In this document: one piece after another, positions 16,771 through 26,604 of the stretch
Numbering within the stretch: the first letter of the stretch is position 1
Layout: each line of letters opens with the position of its first letter
NCBI GenBank assembly: GCA_965242535.1
Contig: OZ251458.1
Coordinates: 1,860,001 to 1,924,000, forward strand
Direction of reading: 5' to 3'
Length of the DNA stretch: 64,000 bases
DNA from: VXRD01 sp965242535
GTDB lineage: Bacteria; Latescibacterota; UBA2968
Program-made: the position numbers and the translations under genes
Notes under the pieces: generated by a model
The model's input: the letters and a program-made list of their open reading frames with translations, nothing else
Database searches by the model: none
What the model was told of the DNA's origin: nothing

Positions 16771-18369
16771 ATGTCTGAATGGGTAGAAATCTACGACTCC
16801 ACCCTTCGAGATGGCGCGCAGGCCGAGGGCATTTCGTTTTCGGCGGAAGACAAAGCCATGATCGCGCAGCGTCTCGACGCGATGGGCATCCACTACATCG
16901 AAGGCGGTTGGCCGAATCCGACCAATCCCAAGGATCTCGAATTTTTTGAGCGCGTGCGCGACTGCGAATTTCGCCATGCCAAAATCGTGGCATTTGGCAG
17001 CACCTGCCGCGTGGGCAATCCGCCCGAAGACGACCCGACCCTCGCCACCTTGCTCAGGACCGGCACGGAAACCGTCACGCTCTTTGGGAAAAGCTGGACC
17101 CTTCACGTGACCGACGTCCTGCGGGCAACGCTCGACGAAAACCTGCAAATCATCGCGGATTCATGCGCTTGGCTCGAGGAAAACGGCAGAAAAGTGATCT
17201 ACGATGCCGAGCACTTTTTCGACGGGTACAAAGCCGATCCCGAATACGCCTTGAGCACCTTGTTGGCCGCGCAGGCCGGCGGCGCCGAGGTGATCGTTTT
17301 GTGCGACACCAATGGCGGCGCGATGCCCTACGAAATCCAGCAGATCATCGCGGCCGTTCGGCCCAAACTCGCTGTGCCTTTGGGGATTCACACGCACAAC
17401 GACGCGGGCATGGCCGTGGCCAACAGCATCGTCGCGCTCGACATGGGCGCCGCCCATGTGCAGGGCACGATCAACGGGTACGGCGAACGCTGTGGCAATG
17501 CCAATCTGTGTTCGGTCATTCCGAACATCGAGCTCAAGTTGGGCAAAACCGCGATTGGCGCGGCAAATCTCACAAAACTCATGGAATTGTCCCGCTTTGT
17601 CAGCGAAATCGCCAATGTGTACCACGACCACCGCCAACCTTATGTGGGCGAAAGCGCGTTTGCACACAAGGCAGGCGTTCACGTAGATGCCATGCTCAAA
17701 CAACCCGCCACGTACGAGCATTGCAATGCGGAGTGGGTGGGCAACGAGCGGCGCTTTCTCCTGTCGGAACAATCGGGCGGGGGCGCGGTTGCCGCAAAAT
17801 TGGATCACCTGATTCCGGGCTTGGACAAACGCCATCCCACCGTGCAAAAATTGCTGCGAAAAATTAAGCAACTCGAGCACGAGGGCTATGTGTTTGAAGC
17901 GGCCGAAGCGTCGTTTGAAATTCTCGCGCGGCGGGTGTTGGGTATGATCCGCGACCCGTTCAAACTCATCCACTACCGCACGATCAACCGCAAAAACCCG
18001 TCCGGCTCGGAAGTCGAAGCCATTGTCAAGCTCGAGATCGACGGGCGCATTTACCACACGATAGGCGAAGGCAACGGGCCGGTCAACGCCTTGGACTTGG
18101 CCCTGCGCCAAGCCCTTGAAAGCGTGTATCCCACCCTCGAAAACGTGCGCCTCGAAGACTACAAAGTGCGCGTGTTGTCCAGCGCAGAGGGCACGGCGGC
18201 CAAAACCCGCGTGCTGATCGAATCCTCGGACCGGCAGCGCGTTTGGAATACGGTGGGCGTTTCTGAAAACAGCATCGAAGCCAGTTGGATCGCGCTCGTC
18301 GATGGTTTGACCTACAAATTGCTACTCGATGGCCGCCTCGCCGTCGACGCCCCCTCGGATGGGGCGTGA
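16771..18369 (+). CDS. cimA: (R)-citramalate synthase
   Basis: The 532-aa protein belongs to the alpha-isopropylmalate/homocitrate synthase family and is of the CimA type, which makes citramalate from pyruvate and acetyl-CoA to feed isoleucine synthesis through LeuCD. It shows YDSTLRDGAQAEG, YIEGGWPNPT, IHTHNDAGMAVAN and NGYGERCGNANL, then a C-terminal LeuA-type regulatory domain. The WPNPTNPKD pattern and length separate it from the LeuA at 12272. The start was placed at 16771 after GGGA; the in-frame upstream 78 codons are repeat-derived. It is followed 20 bp later by alaC. Confidence 0.9.
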   Translation: MSEWVEIYDSTLRDGAQAEGISFSAEDKAMIAQRLDAMGIHYIEGGWPNPTNPKDLEFFERVRDCEFRHAKIVAFGSTCRVGNPPEDDPTLATLLRTGTETVTLFGKSWTLHVTDVLRATLDENLQIIADSCAWLEENGRKVIYDAEHFFDGYKADPEYALSTLLAAQAGGAEVIVLCDTNGGAMPYEIQQIIAAVRPKLAVPLGIHTHNDAGMAVANSIVALDMGAAHVQGTINGYGERCGNANLCSVIPNIELKLGKTAIGAANLTKLMELSRFVSEIANVYHDHRQPYVGESAFAHKAGVHVDAMLKQPATYEHCNAEWVGNERRFLLSEQSGGGAVAAKLDHLIPGLDKRHPTVQKLLRKIKQLEHEGYVFEAAEASFEILARRVLGMIRDPFKLIHYRTINRKNPSGSEVEAIVKLEIDGRIYHTIGEGNGPVNALDLALRQALESVYPTLENVRLEDYKVRVLSSAEGTAAKTRVLIESSDRQRVWNTVGVSENSIEASWIALVDGLTYKLLLDGRLAVDAPSDGA

Positions 18370-18389
18370 CCCTTTTAACGAGCATTCCC

Positions 18390-19562
18390 ATGCAAATCCA
18401 TTCTCGGCGCATCGAACGCCTGCCGCCTTATGTTTTTCACGAGGTCAATGCCCGCAAAATGCACCTGCGGCGCGAGGGCGTGGATATCATCGACTTGGGC
18501 ATGGGCAATCCGGATCAGCCCACGCCGCCGCATATCATCGACAAACTCGCCGAGGTGGCCCGCGATCCCAAAGCGCATGGATACTCGCCATCGGCGGGCC
18601 TTCCCGCGCTGAGGCGGGCGATTTGCCGGCATTACAAACGCCGGTTTGGCGTCGATCTCGATCCGGAAACCGAGGCCATCGTCACCATTGGCTCAAAAGA
18701 GGGGTTGGCGCATATTTGCCTGGCCCTCCTCGATCCGGGCGATCTCGCGATCGTGCCCAATCCGGCCTATCCGTTGCACCTCTACGGCGTTGCGATAGCC
18801 AATGGCAATGTCCTCAGCCTGCCCTTGCGCGCGGAAAAGGAATTCGTGCCCGATCTGCACATGATCTCGCGGGAGTTGTGGCCCAAGCCCAAAGTCATGA
18901 TTTTCAACTTTCCGCACAACCCCACCACGGCCACGGTCGATATTTCCTTTTTTGAGGAAATTGCGGCTTTTGCCCGGCGTCAAAATATCATCGTCATCCA
19001 CGACATGGCCTATTCGGACATCGCGTTTGACGACACCGAAGTGCCGAGTCTGTTGCAGGTCAAAGGCGCGAAGGAAATCGGGGTCGAATTTTACACCATG
19101 TCCAAATCCTACAACATGGCCGGTTGGCGCGTGGGCTTCTGCCTGGGCAATCCCGAGGTCATCAAAGCCTTGTCCATCATCAAAAATTACTACGACTACG
19201 GCGTCTTCACCCCGATCCAAGTCGCGGCCATCGCCGCACTCGACGGCCCGCAAGACTGCGTGCGGCAAGCGGCGGCCATGTATCAAAGCCGCAGGGATAC
19301 GCTGATAGGCGGTCTCAACCGCATCGGATGGCCCGTCAACAAACCCAAGGCGTCGATGTTTGTATGGGCGCCCATTCCAGAACCCTATCGGCATCTCGGC
19401 TCGATGGCCTTCGCCCTCAAACTCATGGAAGAAGCCGAAGTCGCCGTGTCTCCCGGCATTGGCTTTGGCGACATGGGCGAGGGCTATGTCCGCATCTCGT
19501 TGGTCGAAAACGAACACCGAATCCGCCAAGCCGTGCGAAATATCAAACGCGCGTTGTTCTAA
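18390..19562 (+). CDS. alaC: Alanine-forming aminotransferase (AlaC type)
   Basis: The 390-aa PLP-dependent class I/II aminotransferase strongly resembles E. coli AlaC along its length: IERLPPYVF, DLGMGNPDQPTPPHI, TIGSKEGLAHICLALLDPGD, the PLP-Lys region MSKSYNMAGWRVG and PKASMFVWAPIPE. It would form alanine from pyruvate and glutamate. LL-diaminopimelate aminotransferase is a close relative and cannot be fully excluded. It starts 20 bp after cimA, so the two are probably cotranscribed. Both draw on pyruvate. Confidence 0.85.
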   Translation: MQIHSRRIERLPPYVFHEVNARKMHLRREGVDIIDLGMGNPDQPTPPHIIDKLAEVARDPKAHGYSPSAGLPALRRAICRHYKRRFGVDLDPETEAIVTIGSKEGLAHICLALLDPGDLAIVPNPAYPLHLYGVAIANGNVLSLPLRAEKEFVPDLHMISRELWPKPKVMIFNFPHNPTTATVDISFFEEIAAFARRQNIIVIHDMAYSDIAFDDTEVPSLLQVKGAKEIGVEFYTMSKSYNMAGWRVGFCLGNPEVIKALSIIKNYYDYGVFTPIQVAAIAALDGPQDCVRQAAAMYQSRRDTLIGGLNRIGWPVNKPKASMFVWAPIPEPYRHLGSMAFALKLMEEAEVAVSPGIGFGDMGEGYVRISLVENEHRIRQAVRNIKRALF

Positions 19563-19647
19563 ACGCCATTGGATTTGAGAGGAAAGAGGATCATCCAGAA
19601 CAGTATTTGACGTTCTGGACACGCCCATACCGAAAGTGAGGTATGTT

Positions 19648-20844
19648 GTGAACTTTACGGAAACTGCCATTTATCCCCCCAAGGGCTATGTGGCCGCGGG
19701 GTTGCATTGCGGGCTCAAGGATGGCGGGGAGAAGGACCTCGCGCTCATCGCGTCTGATCGCCCGGCCTCGGCCGCGGGGATGTTCACGACCAATCGCGTG
19801 TGTGCGGCGCCCGTGCAGATCAATCGAGAACACCTGCGAGATGGGCGCGCGCGTGCCGTGGTGGTCAACAGCAAAAACGCCAATGCGTGTACGGGCGAGC
19901 AAGGCATGCGCGACGCGCGTCAGATCGCGCAATGGGTGGGTCGCGGATTGGACATCGCGACAGAGGATACCCTCGTCAATTCCACGGGGGTCATCGGCGT
20001 GCCCTTGCCGATGGCGTGCCTCGAAACCGGGATTCAAACCATCGTCCCACAACTCGACGCGGCCGGATGGGACGACGCTTCAGAGGCGATAATGACCACG
20101 GATACCGCGCCCAAAAAAGCATCTGCGCGCCTCCGAATAGGAGGGGACGAAATCACCATCGCGGGCATCGCCAAAGGCGCGGGCATGATCGCGCCCAACA
20201 TGGCGACCATGCTCGCGTTCGTGGTGACGGATGCGACCATATCCGCGGCCGCGCTTCAAAACGCGCTTTGCGAAGCCGTGACGCAATCGTTCAACTGCAT
20301 CACGGTTGACGGCGACATGAGCACCAACGACACGGTTTTGGCCCTGGCCAATGGCGCGGCGGCCGCAACCGAACTTACGGGCGAAGACCTCCGCGCCTTT
20401 CAGACGGCACTCAACGCGGTCTGCATCGGCCTCGCCAAACAAATCGCGCGCGACGGGGAAGGCGCGACCAAACTCATCACCATCCGCGTTGCCGGCGCGC
20501 CCACGCAGAACGACGCGCGCAGGGTGGGGCTGTCCGTCGCCAACTCCAACCTCGTCAAAACCGCGGTTTTTGGGCGCGATCCCAACTGGGGCCGCATTTT
20601 GTGCGCCGCGGGCTATGCCGGCGTCGCCATCGATCCCGACCGCACAGCCGTTTCCATGGCGGGCATTCCCATTTACGCCAATGGCGGTGGCCTGCCCTTT
20701 GACCACGCCCGCGCCGTCGACGCCCTTTCCGCGTCCGATGTAGCCATCGACATCGACCTGTCTATCGGCGGCGCATCGGCGACCGTTTATACGTGCGATC
20801 TCACGTATGACTACGTCCGCATCAATGCCGAATACACGACGTAA
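19648..20844 (+). CDS. argJ: Bifunctional ornithine acetyltransferase/N-acetylglutamate synthase
   Basis: About 398 aa. ArgJ transfers the acetyl group from N-acetylornithine to glutamate in arginine synthesis. The self-cleavage site with the nucleophilic Thr is in GAGMIAPNMATMLAF. Also present are VVVNSKNANACTGEQG, STGVIGVPLP and NCITVDGDMSTNDT. The GTG at 19648 has GTGAGG upstream at good spacing; the GTG at 19636 is the alternative. An aminotransferase gene follows 16 bp later. Confidence 0.93.
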   Translation: MNFTETAIYPPKGYVAAGLHCGLKDGGEKDLALIASDRPASAAGMFTTNRVCAAPVQINREHLRDGRARAVVVNSKNANACTGEQGMRDARQIAQWVGRGLDIATEDTLVNSTGVIGVPLPMACLETGIQTIVPQLDAAGWDDASEAIMTTDTAPKKASARLRIGGDEITIAGIAKGAGMIAPNMATMLAFVVTDATISAAALQNALCEAVTQSFNCITVDGDMSTNDTVLALANGAAAATELTGEDLRAFQTALNAVCIGLAKQIARDGEGATKLITIRVAGAPTQNDARRVGLSVANSNLVKTAVFGRDPNWGRILCAAGYAGVAIDPDRTAVSMAGIPIYANGGGLPFDHARAVDALSASDVAIDIDLSIGGASATVYTCDLTYDYVRINAEYTT

Positions 20845-20860
20845 ATGGGGTCGCTTTCCC

Positions 20861-22066
20861 ATGCCCAAATCTCCTTTTGCCCAGCGCGTTCTCGATATCC
20901 AAGCCTCTGCTACTGTGTCGGCATTTGCCAAAGCCGGAGAATTGAAGCGGCAGGGCGTCGATCTCATTTCCCTAGTCGCGGGTGAACCCGATTTTGAGAC
21001 GCCCGCGCACATCCGCGTTGCTGCGATCCGCGCCATCGAAGCGGGCCATACGCGCTATACCAATCCCGCGTCGGGCATTCCCGAACTCAAACGGGCGATT
21101 TGCGACAAATTTGAGCGCGACAATGGGTTGCGCTATTCCCCGTCGCAAATCATCGTGACGTGCGGCGCGAAACAGGCCATTTTCGACGCCATCATCGCGT
21201 TGATCGAAGATGGGGATGAAGCCATCATTCCCGCGCCGTATTGGACGAGTTACGCCGATCAAGTGCGCCTGATGGGCGGCGAGCCGATCATCGTGCCCAC
21301 CACGCGAGATGCGGATTTTTGCATGACCGCGCAACAACTCGAAAACGCCATTACCCCGCGCACGAAATTCGCGCTGATAAACAGCCCTTGCAATCCGACG
21401 GGAAGCGTTTATACCCGCGCAAATCTCGGGGCTTTGGCCGAGGTGATCGCAGGGGCTAATCTCTATGTGATCGCCGATGAAATCTACGAAAAACTCCTGT
21501 ACGACCATGCCGAGCACGTATCCATTGCAACGCTGTTGCCCGAGTTGGCAACCAGAACCCTGACCGTCAACGGCGTCTCCAAATCTTATGCCATGACCGG
21601 ATGGCGCGTGGGCTATGGCGCAGGGCCGCAAAATTTGATCGACCTGATGAGCAAAGTCCAGACGCAGGAAACCACCAACACCTGCACCATTTCGCAATAC
21701 GCCGCGCTCGAAGCCCTCACCGGGCCGCAGGATTGCATCGAAACGATGCGGCGGGCATTTGCCAAACGGCGCGATCAAATCGTCTCTCGCCTCGATCACA
21801 TGCCGGGGGTGTCCTGCTTTCCGCCACGCGGCGCGTTTTACGTGTTTCCCGACATTTCCGAACTCATCGGCAAATCATCGCCTCGCGGGCGCATTGACAG
21901 CGATGTATCGCTGTGCGACTATCTGCTCGAAGAAGCGGCCGTGGCATGCGTGCCCGGCACCGGGTTTGGCGCGCCGGGACATTTGCGATTTTCCTACGCG
22001 GCGTCGGCAGGAGAAATCGCCCAGGGCATGGACCGCATGGAAGCGGCACTGGAGCGAATAGGATAG
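20861..22066 (+). CDS. Aspartate aminotransferase-type class I aminotransferase
   Basis: The 401-aa protein is a fold-type I PLP enzyme close to class Ib aspartate/prephenate aminotransferases. It has LVAGEPDFETPAHI, YTNPASGIPELKRAI, TCGAKQAIFDA, NSPCNPTGSVY, IADEIYEKLLYD and the PLP-Lys region SKSYAMTGWRVGY. The ATG at 20861 gives the family N-terminus. It starts 16 bp after argJ and is probably cotranscribed, giving amino-donor functions to the amino-acid block. Exact substrates (aspartate, prephenate) remain open. Confidence 0.9.
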   Translation: MPKSPFAQRVLDIQASATVSAFAKAGELKRQGVDLISLVAGEPDFETPAHIRVAAIRAIEAGHTRYTNPASGIPELKRAICDKFERDNGLRYSPSQIIVTCGAKQAIFDAIIALIEDGDEAIIPAPYWTSYADQVRLMGGEPIIVPTTRDADFCMTAQQLENAITPRTKFALINSPCNPTGSVYTRANLGALAEVIAGANLYVIADEIYEKLLYDHAEHVSIATLLPELATRTLTVNGVSKSYAMTGWRVGYGAGPQNLIDLMSKVQTQETTNTCTISQYAALEALTGPQDCIETMRRAFAKRRDQIVSRLDHMPGVSCFPPRGAFYVFPDISELIGKSSPRGRIDSDVSLCDYLLEEAAVACVPGTGFGAPGHLRFSYAASAGEIAQGMDRMEAALERIG

Positions 22067-22145
22067 ACGCACGGGCGCAGGGCGGTGGTCAGGAATCAGT
22101 CCCATCGACCCTTGCCCCCATCAGCCGTAGGGACAGACCCCCGTG

Positions 22146-22556
22146 CCATTTGTACCAACCAAATACTCCGCAAATTAAATGATGCAAAATGTTGATCCGC
22201 ACCCATCTGCACCGACGTGGCTCGCTTTTCTAAAGCGTTTGGTCCTACAGCATCGTGGGTTGCCTTCGATGCCTTCGGCGACCTACTTTTTTTCAACAGC
22301 AAAAAAAAGTAGGCAAAAAATGCCGCTCTCATGCGCCGAGGGGCTAGGCACAGCGCAAATCGCTTTTGTAAGAGAACGACATGAGTCAGCCTGCAAAGTG
22401 GGTTGCAAAATGGATGTTGGTTGCGAAATGGACTTGCGCGCTGTGCCCGATGGCTTTCGTTGATGGGCTTTTGGGATGGCATGTTTGGCAATGGCTTCTC
22501 TGAAGGACGGTGGAACAGCAAAGCGATCCCGATAATGAATGAGTTGGTACAAATGC
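22146..22556. repeat. R1 dispersed repeat, copy 2 (inverted relative to copy 1)
   Basis: It is bounded by CATTTGTACCAAC at the left and GTTGGTACAAATG at the right. The internal end AAATACTCCGCAAATTAAATGAT and the CCTACTTTTTTT/AAAAAAAGTAGG hairpin (about 22280-22312) match the other copies. It lies between the aminotransferase gene and accA. No gene is seen in 22067-22713. Confidence 0.85.
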
Positions 22557-22713
22557 CCCCCGTACCTGTCCTCTGACTGGCGACAGCGATCCGTCCCCGC
22601 CCACCGAAAAACAAAAACATCCCCCGCGAACGATGGGGATGGCGTACAATGGGCTACTTTTTGAGCCGTTCACCGACCAGTTGTACCGCGTTCCGACAGA
22701 AAGGACGACCCCC

Positions 22714-23673
22714 ATGAGCGACCGATCTTATCTCGACTTTGAACAGCCACTCGCCGAATTGGAAAAGCAAATCGCCGCACTTCGGGCGCGGGCCAAAGCG
22801 GAAAACCTCGATATGTCCGATGCGATTCGATCTCTGGAGAAGCGCAGTGCAAAACTCGAACGCGATATTTTTGGCAACCTCACGCGGTGGCAAAAATACC
22901 AGTTGTCGCGCCACCCGCAGCGGCCCTATTCGTTGGACTACATCGACTTGATGATGTCCGATTTCATCGAATTGCACGGCGACCGCTGTTCCGGCAATGA
23001 TCGCGCCATCGTGGGGGGATTGGCGCGTTTTGAAGGCCGTCCCATCGTCGTCATCGGGCAACAAAAGGGCCGCAACACGCAGGAGAACCTCGCGCGCAAT
23101 TTTGGCCTGCCGCACCCGGAGGGATATCGCAAAGCCCTCCGCCTGATGCAGTTGGCCGCCAAATTCAATCGGCCCGTGCTCTGCATGGTCGATACGCCGG
23201 GCGCGTTTCCCGGCCTGGCCTCCGAACAGCGCGGGATATCGGAAGCCATTGCGCGCAACCTGTTTGAAATGGCGCGCCTGCCCGTTCCCATTGTCGTGGC
23301 GATCATCGGCGAAGGCGCGAGCGGGGGCGCGCTCGGCATCGGCGTGGGCGACCGCATCCTCATGCTCGAAAACGCATGGTACTCCGTGATCAACCCCGAA
23401 TCCTGTTCGCTCATTTTGTGGCGCAACCGCGACAAACGCACCCAAGCCGCAGAAGCCATGAAAATCTCGGCAGACGATCTGATGGACTTGGGCATCATCG
23501 ACCACATCGTGCCCGAGCCATTCGGGGGGGCGCATCGCAACTTTGAATCGGCCGCGCAACACCTCAAAAAAGCCATCTCCGCGGCCCTCGCAGAGACGGA
23601 CGAAATCCCGCCTGGAGATCTGCCCAAATTGCGAGCCGAAAAATTTGCGCGCATGGGCGTCTGGGAGGAATAG
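22714..23673 (+). CDS. accA: Acetyl-CoA carboxylase carboxyltransferase subunit alpha
   Basis: The 319-aa AccA, with AccD, transfers the carboxyl group from biotin to acetyl-CoA in fatty-acid synthesis. It has the typical N-terminus FEQPLAELEKQIAALR, DFIELHGDR, CMVDTPGAFPG and GEGASGGALGIGVGDR. Length is normal. AGGACG precedes the ATG at 22714, and the 27 in-frame codons upstream are not conserved-looking. accD is not in the window. Confidence 0.96.
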   Translation: MSDRSYLDFEQPLAELEKQIAALRARAKAENLDMSDAIRSLEKRSAKLERDIFGNLTRWQKYQLSRHPQRPYSLDYIDLMMSDFIELHGDRCSGNDRAIVGGLARFEGRPIVVIGQQKGRNTQENLARNFGLPHPEGYRKALRLMQLAAKFNRPVLCMVDTPGAFPGLASEQRGISEAIARNLFEMARLPVPIVVAIIGEGASGGALGIGVGDRILMLENAWYSVINPESCSLILWRNRDKRTQAAEAMKISADDLMDLGIIDHIVPEPFGGAHRNFESAAQHLKKAISAALAETDEIPPGDLPKLRAEKFARMGVWEE

Positions 23674-23800
23674 CCATAAATGGCGCGTCCGTAAAGCCCT
23701 TCATGAAACGCCGAAATTTTTTTTGTCGGGGTATATCCTTAAGTTTCAGAACCTTATTTTGATGCCTCTCCAAAGACTGCGAAAAAAGGCAAAATAGGGG

Positions 23801-23829
23801 TTGACGCCCTGCCCTTCACGCTATATATT
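23801..23829 (+). promoter_or_regulatory. Strong sigma-70-type promoter for the RNA candidate
   Basis: TTGACG (23801-23806) and TATATT (23824-23829) are exactly 17 bp apart. It lies 128 bp after the accA stop and points away from accA into a region with no convincing ORF but several hairpins and a terminator. Confidence 0.7.
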
Positions 23830-23835
23830 GTCTCT

Positions 23836-24242
23836 GCACTTCAGCGGGAAACTTTGATAGTATCTCTATATTTTTAATATAGTTATGACTGTTTCTCGCG
23901 CTTGGAGTAGCGGGTCTTTTACGAGGCTCTGCGGGAGAGGAAGTCGCGCGTTGCACGATCCCGCTTTTTGGAGTTGTTCTGTTTCAAGTCACATATTTTT
24001 CATCGTCAACAGGTTGCGTGGATGGAGGGCGGTCACATCTTCAAACGCTGGATTGGTCCAGGAGAAAAGGGCGGTGCTTCAACGGTCAACTCGCAGTGTC
24101 ACCGGGGGAGATGACGCTGTGATTCAGGCCGATAAAAAGAAGAAACCGCACCTTAAATTTCGGTGCATCCCAATCTTCGGAGGCTGATGGAAAGACGCCT
24201 CCATCCACATGAAAAAAGCGATCCTATCGGGTCGCTTTTTTT
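23836..24242 (+). ncRNA. Candidate free-standing structured RNA, about 400 nt, class unknown
   Basis: The interval is framed by its own promoter and a perfect terminator. It contains successive hairpins. H1 has GCGGGAAAC (23844) with GTTTCTCGC (23891), enclosing CTATATT/AATATAG. H2 has AGCGGG (23909) with CCCGCT (23960). H3 has CAGTGTCA (24094) with TGACGCTG (24112). H4 has GCACC (24148) with GGTGC (24162). H5 has GGAGGC (24179) with GCCTCC (24197). It does not show the hallmarks I know of RNase P, tmRNA, SRP or 6S RNA. A 100-codon ORF inside has no ribosome binding site and an unnatural composition. Confidence 0.55.
24212..24242 (+). terminator. Bidirectional intrinsic terminator
   Basis: AAAAAAGCGATCC, loop TATC, then GGGTCGCTTTTTT form a 13-bp stem with one G-T pair. 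The A-run and T-run make it work from both sides: it ends the RNA candidate on the plus strand and comEC, whose stop codon it overlaps, on the minus strand. Confidence 0.85.
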
Positions 24243-26604
24243 ATTTGTGTTCGATCCACGGCGCGACATCGATCCGCTCGCGGTCTAGCTTCATCGCGAT
24301 AGCACCCGACTGATCGGTGCGCCAAACTTGTATGCCCATCTCGCGATAGCGCGTGATCACCTCCGGCGAGGGATGCCCAAACCTATTGTTCACCCCGCAC
24401 GAAATCGTCACCACCTTGGGATCGACCCGCTCGATAAATGCGCGGGTCGAGGACGTGCGCGAGCCGTGGTGCGCGGCCTTGAGAATGTCTGCGCGCAAGC
24501 GATGGCCCCAGCGCGCCATATCGCCATCTGTCTCGCGTTCGATATCGCCCGTCAGCAACAGCGTGGCGCCGCGATGCGCGATGCGAATGACGACCGACCC
24601 ATTATTCGCGCCCTCGGGCGCAGGCCCTGAAGTGGACACATAATCCGGTGTCGGATGGAGCACCAGCCCGCCAAGCCCTATCAAGCTATCCCCCGCGGCG
24701 ACGGTGTGGTACGCGATGCCCTTTGCCTTGACGACCTCCAAAAGGCGTTTGCCGGTGAACGTCTCTACGTGTTGCCCCGCGTCGATATAATGCCCCACCG
24801 ACACTTGTTCCAACACGGAAATCAGCCCGCCGATGTGATCCGCATCCGGGTGCGACCCCACCACGATATCGACATGTCCAATCCCCTGGCTTTTGAGAAA
24901 TGGCAACACCACGCGCTCGCCCATGTCCGCATATTGCGTGCGGATGCCGCCATCGATCAGCAGGGTTCGCCCATTGGGGTACCGGCAAAAAACCGCATCC
25001 CCTTGGCCCACGTCCAGGAAATACACTTCGAGGGCCGACCCCGAGAGGAAGATGTTTTTCCAAACCCCGACATTCGCCAGAACCAGGGCGAGGATCAGAC
25101 AATACGCGCCGCAAACCCGCCTGACCCGTGGCAAAATCAGGGGCAACAGGGACAGGTACACGCCAAAGACAAACCACGGCGGCCGCGCGACCTCAACCGC
25201 CGCCCAGTGGGGCCGCGCCATCCAGTCCGCAATCCCAATCGCACCGCTCAAAACGAGCCAATTTGCGGCGTTCAAAACCGTCGCCAGCGGCGGCCAGGCA
25301 GCATAAGCCAGCACGGTCAACAACCCCAATCCGACGCCCATGCCGACCAGCGGCACGACGATCAAATTGGCGAGCAAGCCGACGACCGACACCAACCCGA
25401 AATACGATACGACAAAGGGCAGGGTCGTCACTTGCGCGGCGAGCGAAACCGACAAAGGGCCCGTAATCCACGTATTGCACCATCCCCTCTCGCCCGGCAG
25501 GAGATCGCGCAAGGGCCGATAGAGCGCCAAGATGCCGCCTGTGGCGACAAAGGACAGTTGAAAGCCCACGTCGAACAAATCCTGCGGCCGCGCGATCAGC
25601 AAGCCCAAACCCGCGATGCCCAGGATATTGCCGCCGTCGATATCGCGCTGCCCCACGATGCCGAGCAACGCCACGCAACCCATTGTCGCGGCGCGCACCA
25701 CAGACGGGGGCAACCCGGTGATGAGCGCGTAGAACACCAGCGCGCAAATCGTCAACCCCGCGGTGATCCCCCGCCCGATCCCGATCATTTTCAGCATGAA
25801 AAACACGGCCCCTGCGATCAGCCCGACGTGCAGGCCGGACACCGCCAAGACGTGATTGACCCCGGTCTGCGTAAACGCGGTCTTGACCTCTTCGGGCACG
25901 GCCTTTTTCGCGCCGAGCAACACGCCTTTCAAAAGACCTGCCGGCCCCCCGGAAAGATTTTGTTCAATCGCGCCGCGGATGACGCCCCGCACCGGCAGAA
26001 TGACCCGCGCCCACCAGTCGTCCGCGCCCTCTCGATGCGCGAGAATTTGCGACTGCTTTCGCACCGTGCCCAAGGCGTCCAAGCCCCTGCGCTGCAAAAA
26101 GGTCCGATAGTCAAACGCGCCCGGGTTGCGCGGCTGGCTCGGTCGATAGAGTTGCACCTGCAACCGCATCCAATCCCGGTACGCGGGCACGGTCGTACCC
26201 GCCCGAAATCGGATGAGGGCCTTGCCGCTGACCGCGTGTACCGCATCGTCGACCGCGAGTTGGCGCACGTCAAACGCGATGCGATAATCGCCCTTGATGC
26301 GCTCGGGTTCAGACGCGACCCAGCCCTCGGCTTCCACGAATGCGCGGTCGGGTAAGAACTGGACGAAGTGATCCGAGTCGCGCTTCAGGCTTTGCGCCCC
26401 GCGCAACGCGCCGAGCAAAACGAGCACCCCCGCAAAAAGAACGGTCAGAGTTGTCGCGTGCCAATGCCGCCACAATCCCATGCCACAAAGCCCGACGAGG
26501 ACGACCGCGCAGAGTACCAAAGCGGTTTGAAATTCCCCGATATACCCGTGCGATCCGATGCCCAATGCAAAGTACAGCGCAGTCCACAATGCGGGTCTTC
26601 TCAT
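24241..26604 (-). CDS. comEC: DNA internalization/competence protein ComEC/Rec2
   Basis: The 787-aa polytopic membrane protein forms the DNA uptake channel. It has N-terminal membrane helices and an OB-like DUF4131 region, then the Competence domain with many helices (VNHVLAVSGLHVGLIAG is the family hallmark). The C-terminal metallo-beta-lactamase-like domain has YFLDVGQGDAVF, SHPDADHIGGL, LLTGDIE and AAHHGSRTSS. The ATG at 26604 has AAGGAG at 7-nt spacing; an upstream extension of 23 residues is rejected. No other competence genes are in the window. Confidence 0.92.
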   Translation of the reverse strand: MRRPALWTALYFALGIGSHGYIGEFQTALVLCAVVLVGLCGMGLWRHWHATTLTVLFAGVLVLLGALRGAQSLKRDSDHFVQFLPDRAFVEAEGWVASEPERIKGDYRIAFDVRQLAVDDAVHAVSGKALIRFRAGTTVPAYRDWMRLQVQLYRPSQPRNPGAFDYRTFLQRRGLDALGTVRKQSQILAHREGADDWWARVILPVRGVIRGAIEQNLSGGPAGLLKGVLLGAKKAVPEEVKTAFTQTGVNHVLAVSGLHVGLIAGAVFFMLKMIGIGRGITAGLTICALVFYALITGLPPSVVRAATMGCVALLGIVGQRDIDGGNILGIAGLGLLIARPQDLFDVGFQLSFVATGGILALYRPLRDLLPGERGWCNTWITGPLSVSLAAQVTTLPFVVSYFGLVSVVGLLANLIVVPLVGMGVGLGLLTVLAYAAWPPLATVLNAANWLVLSGAIGIADWMARPHWAAVEVARPPWFVFGVYLSLLPLILPRVRRVCGAYCLILALVLANVGVWKNIFLSGSALEVYFLDVGQGDAVFCRYPNGRTLLIDGGIRTQYADMGERVVLPFLKSQGIGHVDIVVGSHPDADHIGGLISVLEQVSVGHYIDAGQHVETFTGKRLLEVVKAKGIAYHTVAAGDSLIGLGGLVLHPTPDYVSTSGPAPEGANNGSVVIRIAHRGATLLLTGDIERETDGDMARWGHRLRADILKAAHHGSRTSSTRAFIERVDPKVVTISCGVNNRFGHPSPEVITRYREMGIQVWRTDQSGAIAMKLDRERIDVAPWIEHK

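Noticed and set aside
23885..24187. 100-codon ORF on the plus strand
   Set aside because: It has no ribosome binding site and an unlikely composition, and it runs through several stable hairpins. The RNA explanation fits better.
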